A stretch of DNA of 64,000 nucleotides from Azolla pinnata (Eukaryota; Streptophyta; Polypodiopsida; Salviniales; Salviniaceae): assembly GCA_037176905.1 (NCBI GenBank), contig JBBBWG010011779.1:1-64000 (forward strand), in the 5' to 3' direction. Under the pieces are notes generated by a model. That model was not told the DNA's origin. It saw only the letters and a list, made by a program, of their open reading frames with translations, and ran no database searches. Positions within the stretch are counted from its first letter, which is position 1; each line of letters starts with the position of its first letter. Shown in pieces: positions 39,938 through 51,431 of the stretch. The translations under genes and the position numbers were made by a program.

Positions 39938-40975
39938 TTCAGCAAAGAAGCCATGCGACGGAGTTGTCGTTCCTAATTGTCGAGATTTCATTGGCAATTG
40001 ACAAATAACATATAATACTGCTAACGGAAACTATTCGAGAAAGCCTAATCCTTGGTTTTGTGAGAAGCTTGTCTAGTGATAAGAATGCTCACGGAACTGG
40101 GATGTTGCGTTTCATTTCTTTTGGAGGACTTTTAAACAGACTAGAAACAGAGCCCATTCATATCAATCAATAAGTTCCAAAGGAATTCATACACTATTAA
40201 TGTTGACATGCTATTCATTGAAGTCAAAAACATCAATGCGTCTGCTTTAGGACTGGGGCCCCATGCGACCTCATGGAGGCCTGAGTTCAGCTTACATGAA
40301 AAAGGGAGGTGGGTAGAGGGTTTATTGAAAAGTGAGTTTGGCATATTTCACTTTGAGAAGTGTATACAAGTGAAGAAATTGTGGGATCATCTAAAATCTG
40401 CCCAAGACTCTTTGGTAGATACAGTAAATGCGTGCCTGTGCTGCGCATTCATACAGATTTTGCTCCATTCATGCATTTTCTATATTGACAGGTTAGATGT
40501 GCGTGTGCATGTGTGTTGTGCTTCTTTCTAACGGAATGCTTAATTCATTTTGCTTATGATGATTAGTTGCATAGAGATGAAAGGAAATCGGGTTCTTTTT
40601 GTTTGAGATGAGGAATCGTAGAAGATCAACACGACGCGTCTATGTTGAACATGAGAACCAGGATGGTTTTATTACTCAGGGGTTACAGTATAATGCAAAT
40701 GGAAACTTCAGATGGCCTGATTTTGGGGAATGCACGCTGATCAAATGCATCTCAGCATCGATGTGTCTGATCAGACTGGATTCCCTTCGTAATATGCTTC
40801 CATTTAGTAAGCTACTACTTTGACTCAACTTAAATACAAAGTGAGTTTCTCCTCATGCATCCAAGAAGCCTTTGACAATCTCCACCAGTTTTTTTAAGCA
40901 TGCTCAAACTGCATGTTCTCAACCATGATCTCAACCATTTTTAACACCTATTTTGCTGGAATTCTGTATCTGTAT
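39938..40975. other. Intergenic DNA between convergent genes, nothing recognised
   Basis: One kilobase between the convergent NDUFAF7-like and PPR genes. Open frames of 107 and 74 codons on the plus strand have no motif and are not called. Confidence 0.5.
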
Positions 40976-43378
40976 TCATACATCTGTCTTTGCTTCTGCT
41001 CTGGCATATATGTTAGACATCAATACATATGAGGGAGCTTCCCCTGGGTCATGATCAAACACGTGGTCGAATGCATGCTCCGCGAATGGTTTGTTATTGT
41101 GTGTTTGACAAGCGCCTAACAAAGATGACCAAAGTGTTGCATCAGGCTGCATTGGCACCTTCGACAGTATGCTTTCCAAGTACCCAAGGTCCCCCGCTCG
41201 TGCAAGGCTATCCATTATACCGCCGAAATGCTTAACCTCTGGTGCTATTCCGAATTTGCTCATCGATCCGAAGAACTGTATGCCCTTATCCACAGAGCCA
41301 GAATGACTGAAAGCAAAAAACATCGAGAGGAAAGTGACCGCATCTGGCTTGATACCAGCGGCAGCTTGCATCCTCTCGAAGCACTCTAAGCAGGCATTTA
41401 AGTCACCATCTTGTGCGTATCCCGCGATCAAGGAATTCCAAGAAGCGACATCTTTTGTCGTCAATCGGTCGAACACAGCTTGGGCATCGAGCATACTTGA
41501 ACAACCTCCATATGCGTGAACTAGGGTGTTTGCAAGAAGGGGTTTATTATCATCGCAACCTATGCAGAAAATCATAAGGTGAATCAATCTACATAAATGC
41601 GCACTTCCTGCGGTTCCACTGCAAGCTCGCAACATGTAGACCAACGTGATGTCATCTGGTAGAGGCCCAGCTTCTAGCATCTTTCGGAACAAGAGCAGAG
41701 CCTTTTCTTGCTGACCAGATTTCTCGACATATGCTGAAAGCATCACGTTCCATGAAACAGTATCCCGTTGTCGAAGCTCATCGAATACACTTTCTGCATC
41801 TGCGGTTGATCCACACTTTCCATACATCTTCACCAGGCTATTGCCGACAAACAAATGACAAGCCAAATGTTTCCTCTTGGCATCCTCGTGAAGAGCTCGG
41901 CCAACCATAAGAGCCACTGATGGAATGCCCGATTTATGTATTGTTCGGGATTTCTCCGTATCTTCGAGTAAGCAGCATGCCCTAAGGAATATTACAAAGC
42001 TCCATCGATCTGGATTTATGTCCCTTTGCTGCATTACCTTATACAACTGTAAAGCTCTCGTCACATACCCTTGCTCGATGTATGCCAGAGCCATTTCATT
42101 CCATGAAACATTATTCTGGGACCCATCCATGCCACAAAACACATGCTCGGCTTCGACAATGGTACCGCACTTGGCATACATGCTCAGGAGTACATTGTTC
42201 ACGTAGATATCGAACACCGAGCCTTTTTTCCGTAGATCGGAATGCAACGCTCGCCCTATTTCCAAAGCAATCGCGACTTTACTACACGACCGCATATCCG
42301 TGCAACCTGAATCTTCGCTCTTCGCAAGAACACAGCATGCCTGCAAGGAAATCACAAAGGTGCGTAGATCAAGCTCGACGCATTCCGCTCGTATTTGGCG
42401 GAATAGACGGAAAGCCTTCTCCACTAGGCCATGCTCTACATACGCCGAAAGCATCGCATTCCACGACACAATGTTGCGAGGCGAGATGTCGAGGAAGGCA
42501 AGCTCCGCTTCTCCGATGCATCCGCATTTGCTGTACATACCGATGAGCGCACTGCCCACGAAGACATCTTCAGCGAACCCACTCTCCCGAGCATCGCCAT
42601 GGATCCTTCTCCCTAGCCCCAGATTCGATGTGCTGGCGCAAGCTTTGGCCAAGGTAGCGAACGTGAATTTGTCCGGTTCGACGCCTCGCTCCACCATGTC
42701 TACATACATTTGCAACGCCAGATGGCCTTTCTTATGGTCGGTCAAGGAAGACATCATGGCGGTCCAAGAGAACACGTTGCGATGCGGAAGCCTGTCGAAC
42801 AAGATCAATGCGTCATCGAGGCTCCCACATTTGGCCAGCGTGACCGCGAGATACTCTCCGACGAAGCTCGCCATGTGCAGCCCGTGGCGAGCGAGATGGG
42901 CGTGCAAAAGGCCCGCGTAATCGGGCCTCTTGCAGGCATTGCAGAGCTTGAGCAGCGACAGGTACACGAATTCGGAGGGGAAGAAGCCGCCCTCGGCGTG
43001 TACGCGAGACAGCGACTCGAATGCGGATCCGATGTCGCCTTCTTGGCACAAGGATTGGATCTCCCGGCCCGCGGCGGCGAGTCTGATCTTGCCGAAGGAA
43101 TCGTCGAGGCGAGGGAGGAGGCGAGGTCTGACCCACGATGGGGTGAGCTCTTGGTCGAGCCAGAGGGGTTCCCGGGAGGCCATGTGCGTGAAATCGGGCT
43201 GCTGCGGCCTCGTCTTGTTCATCCTGTTGTCCCACCATTGGGAGGGGTCCAAGAGGAGGGATTCCCACAGCTCTTCTTGGAGATGCTGATGGCGATGGCG
43301 AGGGCGATGGCGAGGGAGGATGTGGATGGATCTACGGCGGCTTGAGGCGCCGCTGGAGAGCCCAGCATACGGCTTCAT
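40976..43378 (-). CDS. PLS-class pentatricopeptide repeat protein 1 with N-terminal PDF motif
   Basis: Intronless, 800 aa. PPR proteins of this class bind organelle RNA, often to specify C-to-U editing sites. The N-terminus is Arg/His-rich and presequence-like (residues 1-32). Residues 37-75 read LWESLLLDPSQWWDNR and then PDFTH and PLW, which matches the PDF motif of the organellar single-strand DNA-binding OSB proteins. From ~105 onward come alternating P, L and S repeats with typical phrases such as NVFSWTAMMSSL, GSALIGMYSKCG and NIVSWNAMLSAYVEHG. It ends in an E1-like block (LWSSLLGACQTHN, then SYVLMSNIYA) and stops 8 residues later, with no E2 or DYW deaminase domain. If it acts in editing, a partner would have to supply the deaminase. 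The gene is GC-rich against AT-rich flanks. Confidence 0.93.
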   Translation of the reverse strand: MKPYAGLSSGASSRRRSIHILPRHRPRHRHQHLQEELWESLLLDPSQWWDNRMNKTRPQQPDFTHMASREPLWLDQELTPSWVRPRLLPRLDDSFGKIRLAAAGREIQSLCQEGDIGSAFESLSRVHAEGGFFPSEFVYLSLLKLCNACKRPDYAGLLHAHLARHGLHMASFVGEYLAVTLAKCGSLDDALILFDRLPHRNVFSWTAMMSSLTDHKKGHLALQMYVDMVERGVEPDKFTFATLAKACASTSNLGLGRRIHGDARESGFAEDVFVGSALIGMYSKCGCIGEAELAFLDISPRNIVSWNAMLSAYVEHGLVEKAFRLFRQIRAECVELDLRTFVISLQACCVLAKSEDSGCTDMRSCSKVAIALEIGRALHSDLRKKGSVFDIYVNNVLLSMYAKCGTIVEAEHVFCGMDGSQNNVSWNEMALAYIEQGYVTRALQLYKVMQQRDINPDRWSFVIFLRACCLLEDTEKSRTIHKSGIPSVALMVGRALHEDAKRKHLACHLFVGNSLVKMYGKCGSTADAESVFDELRQRDTVSWNVMLSAYVEKSGQQEKALLLFRKMLEAGPLPDDITLVYMLRACSGTAGSAHLCRLIHLMIFCIGCDDNKPLLANTLVHAYGGCSSMLDAQAVFDRLTTKDVASWNSLIAGYAQDGDLNACLECFERMQAAAGIKPDAVTFLSMFFAFSHSGSVDKGIQFFGSMSKFGIAPEVKHFGGIMDSLARAGDLGYLESILSKVPMQPDATLWSSLLGACQTHNNKPFAEHAFDHVFDHDPGEAPSYVLMSNIYARAEAKTDV

Positions 43379-43524
43379 CCCTGATCAGCAGCAGCAGCAG
43401 CAGCAGCATGCTGCTGGAGCTGAGAACGGAAGAGAGTTCCTCGCCTTCTCTGTGGAGCATCCCCTGCAAGCACAGAAGAGCTTCTGGGCAGAAGAAGCTC
43501 TCAGTCTATAGTCTAGTTTGGAGG

Positions 43525-44437
43525 GTCATTCTGGTAGGATTAGGGTTAGGGTAAGGAGTTAGGGATTAGGGTTAGGGTAAGGAGTTAGGGATTAGGGTTA
43601 GGGTAAGGAGTTAGGGATTAGGGTTAGGGTAGGGAGTTAGGGTAAGGAGTTAGGGTTAGGGTAAGGGGTTAGGGGTTAGGATTAGGGTTCGGGTAAGGGG
43701 TTAGGGGTTAGGATTAGGGTTCGGGTAAGGAGTTAGGGATTAGGGCTAGGGTAAGGGGTTAGGGGTTAGGATTAGGGTTAGGGTAAGGAGTTAGGGGTTA
43801 GGATTAGGGTTAGGGTAAGGAGTTAGGGGTTAGGATTAGGGTTAGGGTAAGGAGTTAGAGGTTAGGATTAGGGTTATGGTCAGGGGTGAGGGGTTAGGGG
43901 TTAGGATTAGGGTTAGGGTAAGGAGTTAGGGGTTAGGATTAGGGTTATGGTCAGGGGTGGGGGGTTAGGGGTTAGGATTAGGGTTAGGGTAAGGAGTTAG
44001 GGGTTAGGGTTTAGAGGTTAGGATTAGAATTATGGGTTAGGGGTTCAGGATTAGAGTTAGGGTTTAGAGGTTAGGATTAGGGTTAGGGATTATCGGTTAG
44101 GGGTTTAGGATTAGAGTTAGGGGTTTAGGATTAGAGTTAGGGGTTTAGGATTAGGATTAGGGTTGGGAGTTAGAGGTTGGGGGCTAGGATTAGGGTTAGG
44201 GGTTAGAGGTTAGGGGTTTAGGATTAATGTTAGGGTTTAGGATTAGGGTTAGGATCGGCCGACGGCTATAACACAAAAATGAAATCGATGCAATGAGGGG
44301 ATTTTCGTGATGGATCGGGCGTTAGGGTTAGGGTTAGGGTCAGGGATCAGGATCAAGGTCAAGGTTTAGGATTTGGGTCAGGGGTCAGGGGTTTAGGGAT
44401 TAGGGTTAGGATCAAGGTTAGGGTTCAGGATTAGGGT
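43525..44437. repeat. Interstitial telomere-like array
   Basis: About 0.9 kb of degenerate TTAGGG, TTAGGGG and TTTAGGG units arranged in longer repeats of the form GGGTTAGGGTAAGGAGTTAGGGATTA (~37 bp) at the left end. Units diverge to the right and are interrupted by unique sequence at ~44255-44320. It begins ~150 bp upstream of the PPR 1 start codon. The G-rich strand is the plus strand. Confidence 0.93.
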
Positions 44438-44680
44438 TTTTGACGTATTCTATATGCATGCGTGGGGATTATTATGAACGCCTTCGTCAGCTGCGGCCTG
44501 CCGATCGATCTTATGCGGTGCGAGCGAGCAGCCGATAAAAAACTGTGCGAAACATTGTGCGGGAAGAACGAGCAGGAGTAACAACCGGGAATAAACAGCA
44601 GGAATAACAGTCGATGATGCGGAGACTGGAGCTGAAGAATGATCGATGATGGATCGCCAACCATTTTGACATGCCGGAGA

Positions 44681-44725
<45 letters not shown>

Positions 44726-45003
44726 GAGACTCGGCGCCGAATCGTTGACGATGATCCACTTAACATGGACTACTCTCTCTGTAGACGAAGCAGAAACATC
44801 CAATCATCGCTGTGCGTTTGGAACGAATCCGGTCTGGAACTCGCGCCCGTTCGCAGCACAAGGTTGCGGAATCTCACAACCGTTATATCAAAGCAGATTC
44901 CAGGTTCTGGTCTATATGGCAATTCTCCAGACTGCCTCGGCATGCGATTGCTTCCGGGAACGAACGCCATACCCATCAGCTGGCCAATCTTGTCGCTGCC
45001 GTC
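44438..45003. other. Unique spacer between arrays with a CAA tract
   Basis: Mostly unrecognised sequence including (CAA)n at 44682-44725. A frame starting at 44812 continues into the CAY array, but its non-repeat part (about 60 codons) shows no motif. Confidence 0.5.
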
Positions 45004-46090
45004 GTCATCATCATCACCATCATCACCATCACTAGCACCACCATCATCACCATCACCAGCACCACCATCACCAACATCATCATCAACACCAGCACTAGCA
45101 CCACAACTATGATCAACATCAGCATCACCACCAACGCCAGCAACAACGCCACAACCATCGCCATCACCGTCATCACCATCACCACCACCATCGACATCAT
45201 CATCACCATCAACAGGCACCACCACCACCACCATCACCATCACCATCATCAACATCAGCATCAACATCATCAACATCAGCATCAACATCACCATCACCAT
45301 AATCAACATCATCAACATCAACATCAACATCACCACCACCACCACCATCACCACCACCACCATCACCATCACCATCACCACCATCATCACCATCACCACC
45401 ACCACCACCATCACCACCACCACCATCACCATCACCATCACCATTGTCATCACCATCATCATCACCACCACCACCACCATCACCATCACCATCACCATCA
45501 TCATCACCACCACCATCACGATCTTCACGATAAGCACCACCACAACCATAACAAGCATCATCACCACCATCACCATCATCAGCATCACCAACATCACCGA
45601 TCGGCACCACCATCGGCACCGCCATCACCAACATCATCGATCAGCACCGCCATCATCAGCCAGCACCACCACCACCACCATCATCACCATCATCAATCAG
45701 CCGCATCAGCATCAGCATCAGCATCAGCATCACCATCATCATCATCAATCACCACCACCATCACCATCATCGATCAACAGCAGCCGTCACCATCATCAAT
45801 CGGTGCCATTGTCATAATCAATCACCGCCATCATCGTCATGACCACCACCATCATCACCGCCACCACCATCATCATCATCACCACCACCACCATCATCAC
45901 CACCATCAACATCATCACCACCATCACCACCATCACCATCATCACCATGATCATCACCACCACCACCACCACCACCACCACCACCACCATCATCATCATC
46001 ATGATCATGATCATGATCATCACCAGCATCATTATGATGATGATGATGATGATGACGATGGTCATCATCACTATCGTCATCATCATCAGA
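45004..46090. repeat. 1.1-kb CAC/CAT trinucleotide array
   Basis: Nearly pure CAY trinucleotides (CAC, CAT) with sparse AAC, AGC and GAT units, grading into GATGATG at the right end. On the plus strand one frame is poly-His for ~350 codons and another Thr/Ile; on the minus strand Val/Met and Gly/Asp. All are open because CAY repeats contain no stops. A (CAGCAT)n segment occurs at ~45703-45732. Confidence 0.95.
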
Positions 46091-46196
46091 CTGGGGTCTG
46101 AGCTGGAGCGAGAGAGTTCGTGCAGGAAGCAACAGAGAGCACCGAGCAGGAAGCAGCAGAGCACGCAGAGCAGAGATACAGCGAGCGCAGAGAAGA

Positions 46197-46347
46197 GAGG
46201 AGGAGGAGGAGGAGGAGGAGGAGGAGGAGCTGCTCCGTTTCTTGTTCCTCCATCGCCTCTGTTCTGTTCTTCTCTGTGGAAGGAAACACAGACCAAGAAA
46301 CACTGACACGAAGGGGAGAGAGAACGAGAGAGAGAGAGAGAGAGGGA
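46197..46347 (+). repeat. GGA and GA tracts in GAUT leader
   Basis: (AGG)n at 46197-46230 and (GA)n at 46319-46347, the latter ending four bases before the start codon. Purine-only on the coding strand, and almost certainly within the 5' leader. Confidence 0.85.
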
Positions 46348-46350
46348 GCG

Positions 46351-49300
46351 ATGGCGAAGGGAGATCCTTTGCTCATCATGGACTTCCTTCTTCTTCTCCT
46401 TCTTCCTCCTCCTCCTCCTCCACCTGCTCCTTCTCGTTCGCCTTCTTCCCCTCTTCCTCCCAGTAGCAATCGCAGCAATTCTGGCAGTGGCAGGAGCAGG
46501 AGCAGGAGCGGCAATGGTTATCGGCGCTGGAGCAGCGGGAGGTGGAGCTCCGTCGCCATCGCTGCTTTGCTCGGCTCCCTCTTCCTCATCTCCCACTCCT
46601 GCTCGCTCGCAGCGGATGCCGCCCACAGCCGAGGTGACCTCCGCCCTAACCCTAATTTCATCTTCCTCTTCCCCCTTCCTTTTGCATTCTGCTCGATGCA
46701 TCGTGAAAATCATACGCCATCGCCATCACGCACCTTGCATCGTACGCCCGTGCACCACTCTCCACGTACTGCAGTCCGTGCTTCGTTGCTTCTTGCTCCA
46801 TCATCGATAACCGTCGCCATTGCCGCCTCTTGCTTTTCGCGGCTCCGCCCAGATTTGCCTAACTCTGCTGATTGCTTCTTGCTTTCTTGATTTCTCAGGT
46901 CGGGATCGTCTTGCAAATGCCGAGCGCACATCTCTTCTGGTAAGCCTTCCATGTCCTTCGATGAAGAACTTCAGACTCCGTTCCATTTTTTCCACTTCCA
47001 CGTCCTTCTTGCAGAGACGAATGAATTTATCTGCTCAGTTGCTGCATTCTTTTCTCTCAATCGCGCTATTTTGGACAGCCGATAGTTGTACAGAGATAGA
47101 AAATCCCTCGATTTACCAGGATTAGCTGCACGTATGCCCCTAGATAGCATCCAAATCCGTTGTTATGTTGTAGACATGAAGTGATCGTTCTTGATGTGAA
47201 TCATGTGTATTTGGGGCTTTCTTCTTCCCGTGAAGCTACCAATTACCTGATCATGTGCCGGGGGTGATTGTTGCTTATGCGAGCTCTGTATATTATTGGG
47301 CTTTGTATTCTATGATCGAACTGCTGCTGATGGCAACCTTGAGGAAGAAAGAAAGCTTGTGTTATAAATAGACGTGACACACACACATCCATCTCTGTGT
47401 TTGTATGTGTATAGATTTGGATGTTAATACACATTATTGCGGACACATCTTTCTATCTATCTCTATTTGTGTCTATTTGTATGTATGTACGTGTGCATAT
47501 TGTTTTGTATGTGTGTATGTAAGAGATGAACTCTGGAGCACCTGATGATCCTATTGCACAAAGCTCCTGATTGTGCTGACTCATTGAGGTATGGCTTGAT
47601 AACGGATATATCAAGTGATATCTGATCAGGTGGAACTAGACGCGTCTTTCTTATCAGAATCAGAACACATAGAAAGAGTGTATCCATTCATCAACACCTG
47701 ATGCAATCCAACATCAATATATATATATATATATAGACACACAGAGAGAGAGAGAGAGAGATCAGTGTTCTTCCTTGTGTGTATTTTAAATGTCCTTTCC
47801 ATTGCTTGGTTAGAAGCCTTGCTAGTTTGCTGTGTGTATACAATAGGGCATTTTATCTCTTTAAAATTTCTTTCTATGCATTGTACCTCTTTTTGTGTGT
47901 ATATAATACAGAAATTTGAGTTTAGGTCTCTAATTTTCTCTAAAGTAGCTGGAATATAAGGCATTTCGGAGTTCTCCTCTGAAAATTAGAGAGCTAAACT
48001 CAAATTTTCTGAGAGATGCATAGGTGAGAGATCATGCTGCTCAGAAAAGTTTGGGGTTCATATTTTCCTTTTAACTAGCTTACAAGGTCGTGTCGTGTAC
48101 TAGTGGTGACAAACTAGGACAGTGAATTTGGTTCCATGTCAGTTCCTCCTGTATTCTGATAGTCATCCCCCTTACCTGATAGACAAACAACTAATCTTAA
48201 AAGCCACATCTGGAAGCAAGACATACTAACCGAAGTATTAACGTGTGACGAGCAACCAAATGTAGTTATCCTTCGGGTCTCATTTATAATGTCCATGTAC
48301 AGGCCAAAAACTTAGTTTTCTTTACAGTTTGAAACAGATATTACCAGCATATAGCAAGTCAGTACATGTTGAATAAATTTTTTGTTCATTTTTGCTGTGC
48401 AAGTATATTTAATTTCAAAAGAGCTGTTCTATTACATCGTGGCACAACTGTTCTATTTATTTAACTGGAGTGGGGACAGTTATTTTACCGTCAAGTCTTG
48501 TATGTATACTCATTTTTGCATACTTGAATTGATGTCTGATAAAAAAAACTAGCATTTCTTGTTTATATTGAACATTAGATGGTTAAGAATATCACAAAAC
48601 GCTTCTATGAACTTTCGGTAGCTTTGTGTGCACAATGCAGAAACGGCGAGTCACCCCGAAGAAATCACTATCAACAGAACCTAGCAAATGTGATGCCTCA
48701 GTCAAAAGGCTGAGATCTGCAATTTTTGCAAAAGAGGAGGAAGTTCTTGAATTGAGAGAGGAGGCTACATTTCTAAGTAAACTTGCTGCAAGGACAATCC
48801 GGAAGGGTTTGCATTGTTTATCCCTACAGTTAACCATCCAATACTACAATTATGTACAAAAAGAGGTACCTACTACAAATAGAACAACATTGGAAGATGA
48901 TAGACTTTACCACTACATCATATACTCGGAGAATATTCTTGCTGCTGCAGTAGTAGTCAATTCTACTATCAGCAATGCTAAGGTGGCACTTATCTTTACT
49001 GCCTGTTTTTGCAATCCCTGATATTTCAAGGGAAACACTTTTGAGTTTTCATTGTTTCCCAAATGCTCGTGAAAAATACCCGATTTCCCCACATGCCTAT
49101 TATTGATTTCCTGTCAGTCTACCAGAGGCATTTGCGAAATAATGGAAACTCAAGGGTAATTCAGAAAGTTTCACCGTATTTTTTTACACGTGCGCATTCT
49201 AACATACTGTTTTTCTATGCAACAGGAGCCTCAACGACATGTTTTCCATATACTAACAGATAGCCTTAACTATGCTGCAATGCAAATGTGGTTCTGGGCA

Positions 49301-50068
49301 TATTCACCTGGAAAAGCCACTGTAGAAATAATAAATTTGGACGATATTAATACATCAAATGAGCAAAATAGGAGGAAGCAATTGCAACTTGATACATTAC
49401 AGTCGTCCTTCTTAAGAGTAGAGGAAGGAAGCTCAGGAAAGCAAGGAATATTACACTACCTGCCACAGATTTTCCCTAAATTGGATAAAGTGTTTCTCCT
49501 AGAAGATGACATAGTCATTCTGAAAGACATGTCTGCACTTTGGCAGCTCGGAACTGGAAACAACATGATTATTGCTAGTGATTCATGTAAAGCAAGCCAA
49601 GAAGATGGAATCTGGTGGTCATGTGTTAACATAATAAATTTACAGGAGTGTAAAAATCAAAGGCGTGAAGAGATCAACCCATTGCCAGTGAGTTCCTTCT
49701 CTCTGAATGGGTGTCTGATTGTGTTTTCTTGTGTATGATGGTTTTGTCCTTCGAAACTTATTGACAATGTTGTACTTATTGAGAAGATTGAATTGTCATT
49801 GTTGTTGTAGGTTGACACTAGCAATTTGGATCATATATCACTCAAAGGAGAAAGTAGCGTGGACTATTTAATTCTCGATAACACAATCCATGTGCTCAAT
49901 ATTGATGGAACTGAGGCTCAAAACAACACTAGGGATGCTGATGTGGTTCATTATGGAGGGTATGCAAAACCTTGGCTAGAGCTTGGCGTGGGTAAATACA
50001 AATCATTCTGGACTCGTTTTCTTAACTTTGACAATCGCATCCTACAAGAATGCAATGTCCATAAGTAA
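46351..50068 (+). CDS. GAUT-like GT8 glycosyltransferase, divergent and short
   Basis: Relative of the Golgi galacturonosyltransferases that build homogalacturonan. Exons: 46351-46633, 46899-46939, 48641-48982, 49226-49687, 49811-50068; 461 aa against about 530-680 in the family. A Pro/Ser-rich cytosolic head and one signal-anchor helix (~67-85) precede a short stem. Family blocks seen: GLHCLSLQLTIQYY, LYHYIIYSENILAAAVVVNS, HVFHILTDSLNYAAM, LPQIFPKLDKVFLLEDDIV and the end HYGGYAKPWLELGVGKYKSF. The metal-binding DDD is EDD here, and the long middle of the catalytic domain (normally CGWAYGMNVFDL to GLITFW) is replaced by a shorter unrelated-looking segment. The HY(N)G histidine is kept. Activity is therefore doubtful. 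The 1.7-kb intron 2 could hide a stem exon, although phases close without one. Confidence 0.82.
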
Positions 50069-51431
50069 AATAGATATGTGAAGCATAGCAAACACAAATT
50101 GAAATTGAAGTGATCTGTTTCCCAAGGAAAAGCTAAACCAGGATCTCAGACAGGTGATGGTATGCGATGCTTATTCTTAGCACCATGATGTGCTAAAATT
50201 ATTACACCTTTCGGGCCATCTCAAGTTGATGAAAGCCACATCAGATATTGTAAAATTATTATGATATAAACCATAGTAACAGAGCAGTCTTAGTGGCTGT
50301 GTCAGTTCGTGATGAACTCGATGTAGCTGATATATATAACACATTTATTGTAGTTGTGTGATATTGTGTATCCGTAATAAAGAGCCTTATTTTTTTCCTT
50401 TTCATGATTGCTTGTTCATTCCATTGTTTCTACCCTATGCCAAGGAATTCTGTCCACAAACGGTTTTTCTGGTGTTACTGTAACTTGAGTACATGATTTC
50501 ATTAAATTGTCACAGGTTAATGTGTCATGTGTTTGATTCCAAATCTCTGGGTTTCTGCTTTTGCCCCTATAACTCTAGATTCCGAGGTGATTGAATGATC
50601 CATGGGAGTGGTAAATTATGTATGAAAAGATGCTGTATCTCACGTTCTCTGATAATTTCCAGTGGTCAGAACATTGAACATGAACAGGTTTTCTGCTGTG
50701 TTGCAAAGTAAAAACTTCTCAAGGCATATATACCCTTTACTCTGTTCTTGGTGCACTTTCATTTGTAAGTGGTGAACCATTCATCTTCAATAGTAAGTGG
50801 CCCCTGACTACTTTTAGGCAACAGAGGATCAAATAATCACAATCTCTAGTAGATTCGATCCTTTTTTTCCTTCACACAATTTGCCTTTATAAAATAACAA
50901 TCATCTTGCAGTTGGAAAAGATCTCCTCACCCAAACCTTCAAGGCAATATAAAGGTGCTCCTAACAACTCAGACATGGTCTTTTTGTTTCATGGAGTCGC
51001 TCATGATGTAGAAAAGCCTTTATGAAACACATTTGGATCCCCAAAACGAGCTACTAAACTCTGTCGTTCTACTGCTTTAAACCGACCATATCATGACTTG
51101 TACACATCACACAAGCAAAATGTGGGTAGGTTGACCTTTCCATGTTAATCTAGCCTTCAAGTGGCAATCTCATAATGTCAAATCAAAATAGGCTACAATT
51201 TGCCTTACACCAGAACTGGCGCTACACAATAACCCGCTTAAGGCACCTTGTAAACAATGTGATCTTGCTATAAAAGTAAGTACATCAAAACAAAATTAGT
51301 CACATGACCCTCAGTTTCTCTGCCGAGAACTTGAGATGTCTTCATCATGCCATCGACAAGTTGTTTAACAGGCCAAATTTTTTACACTCCATAATGGTAG
51401 ATAAAAAAAAAAACATGCTTGTATATGTGGT
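50069..51431. other. Intergenic DNA between convergent GAUT-like and H+-PPase genes
   Basis: Contains the 3' UTRs of two convergent genes. No coding pattern or repeat recognised. Confidence 0.55.
50376..50381 (+). terminator. Candidate poly(A) signal AATAAA
   Basis: AATAAA lies 308 bp after the GAUT-like stop codon, followed by a T-rich stretch. It is a plausible near-upstream element for the mRNA end. Plant poly(A) signals are loose, so this is a candidate only. Confidence 0.4.

Noticed and set aside
42082-43345. Plus-strand frames of 154-211 codons
   Set aside because: Antisense shadows of the GC-rich PPR 1 gene.
44812-46101. 429-codon plus-strand open frame rich in histidine
   Set aside because: Open only because CAY repeats contain no stop codons; the non-repeat part has no motif and alternative frames are equally open.
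46120-46890. 256-codon plus-strand frame starting upstream of the GAUT-like gene
   Set aside because: Shares the frame of exon 1 but begins in the GGA repeat and reads past the exon 1 donor; the start at 46351 after the GA tract fits a signal-anchor protein better.
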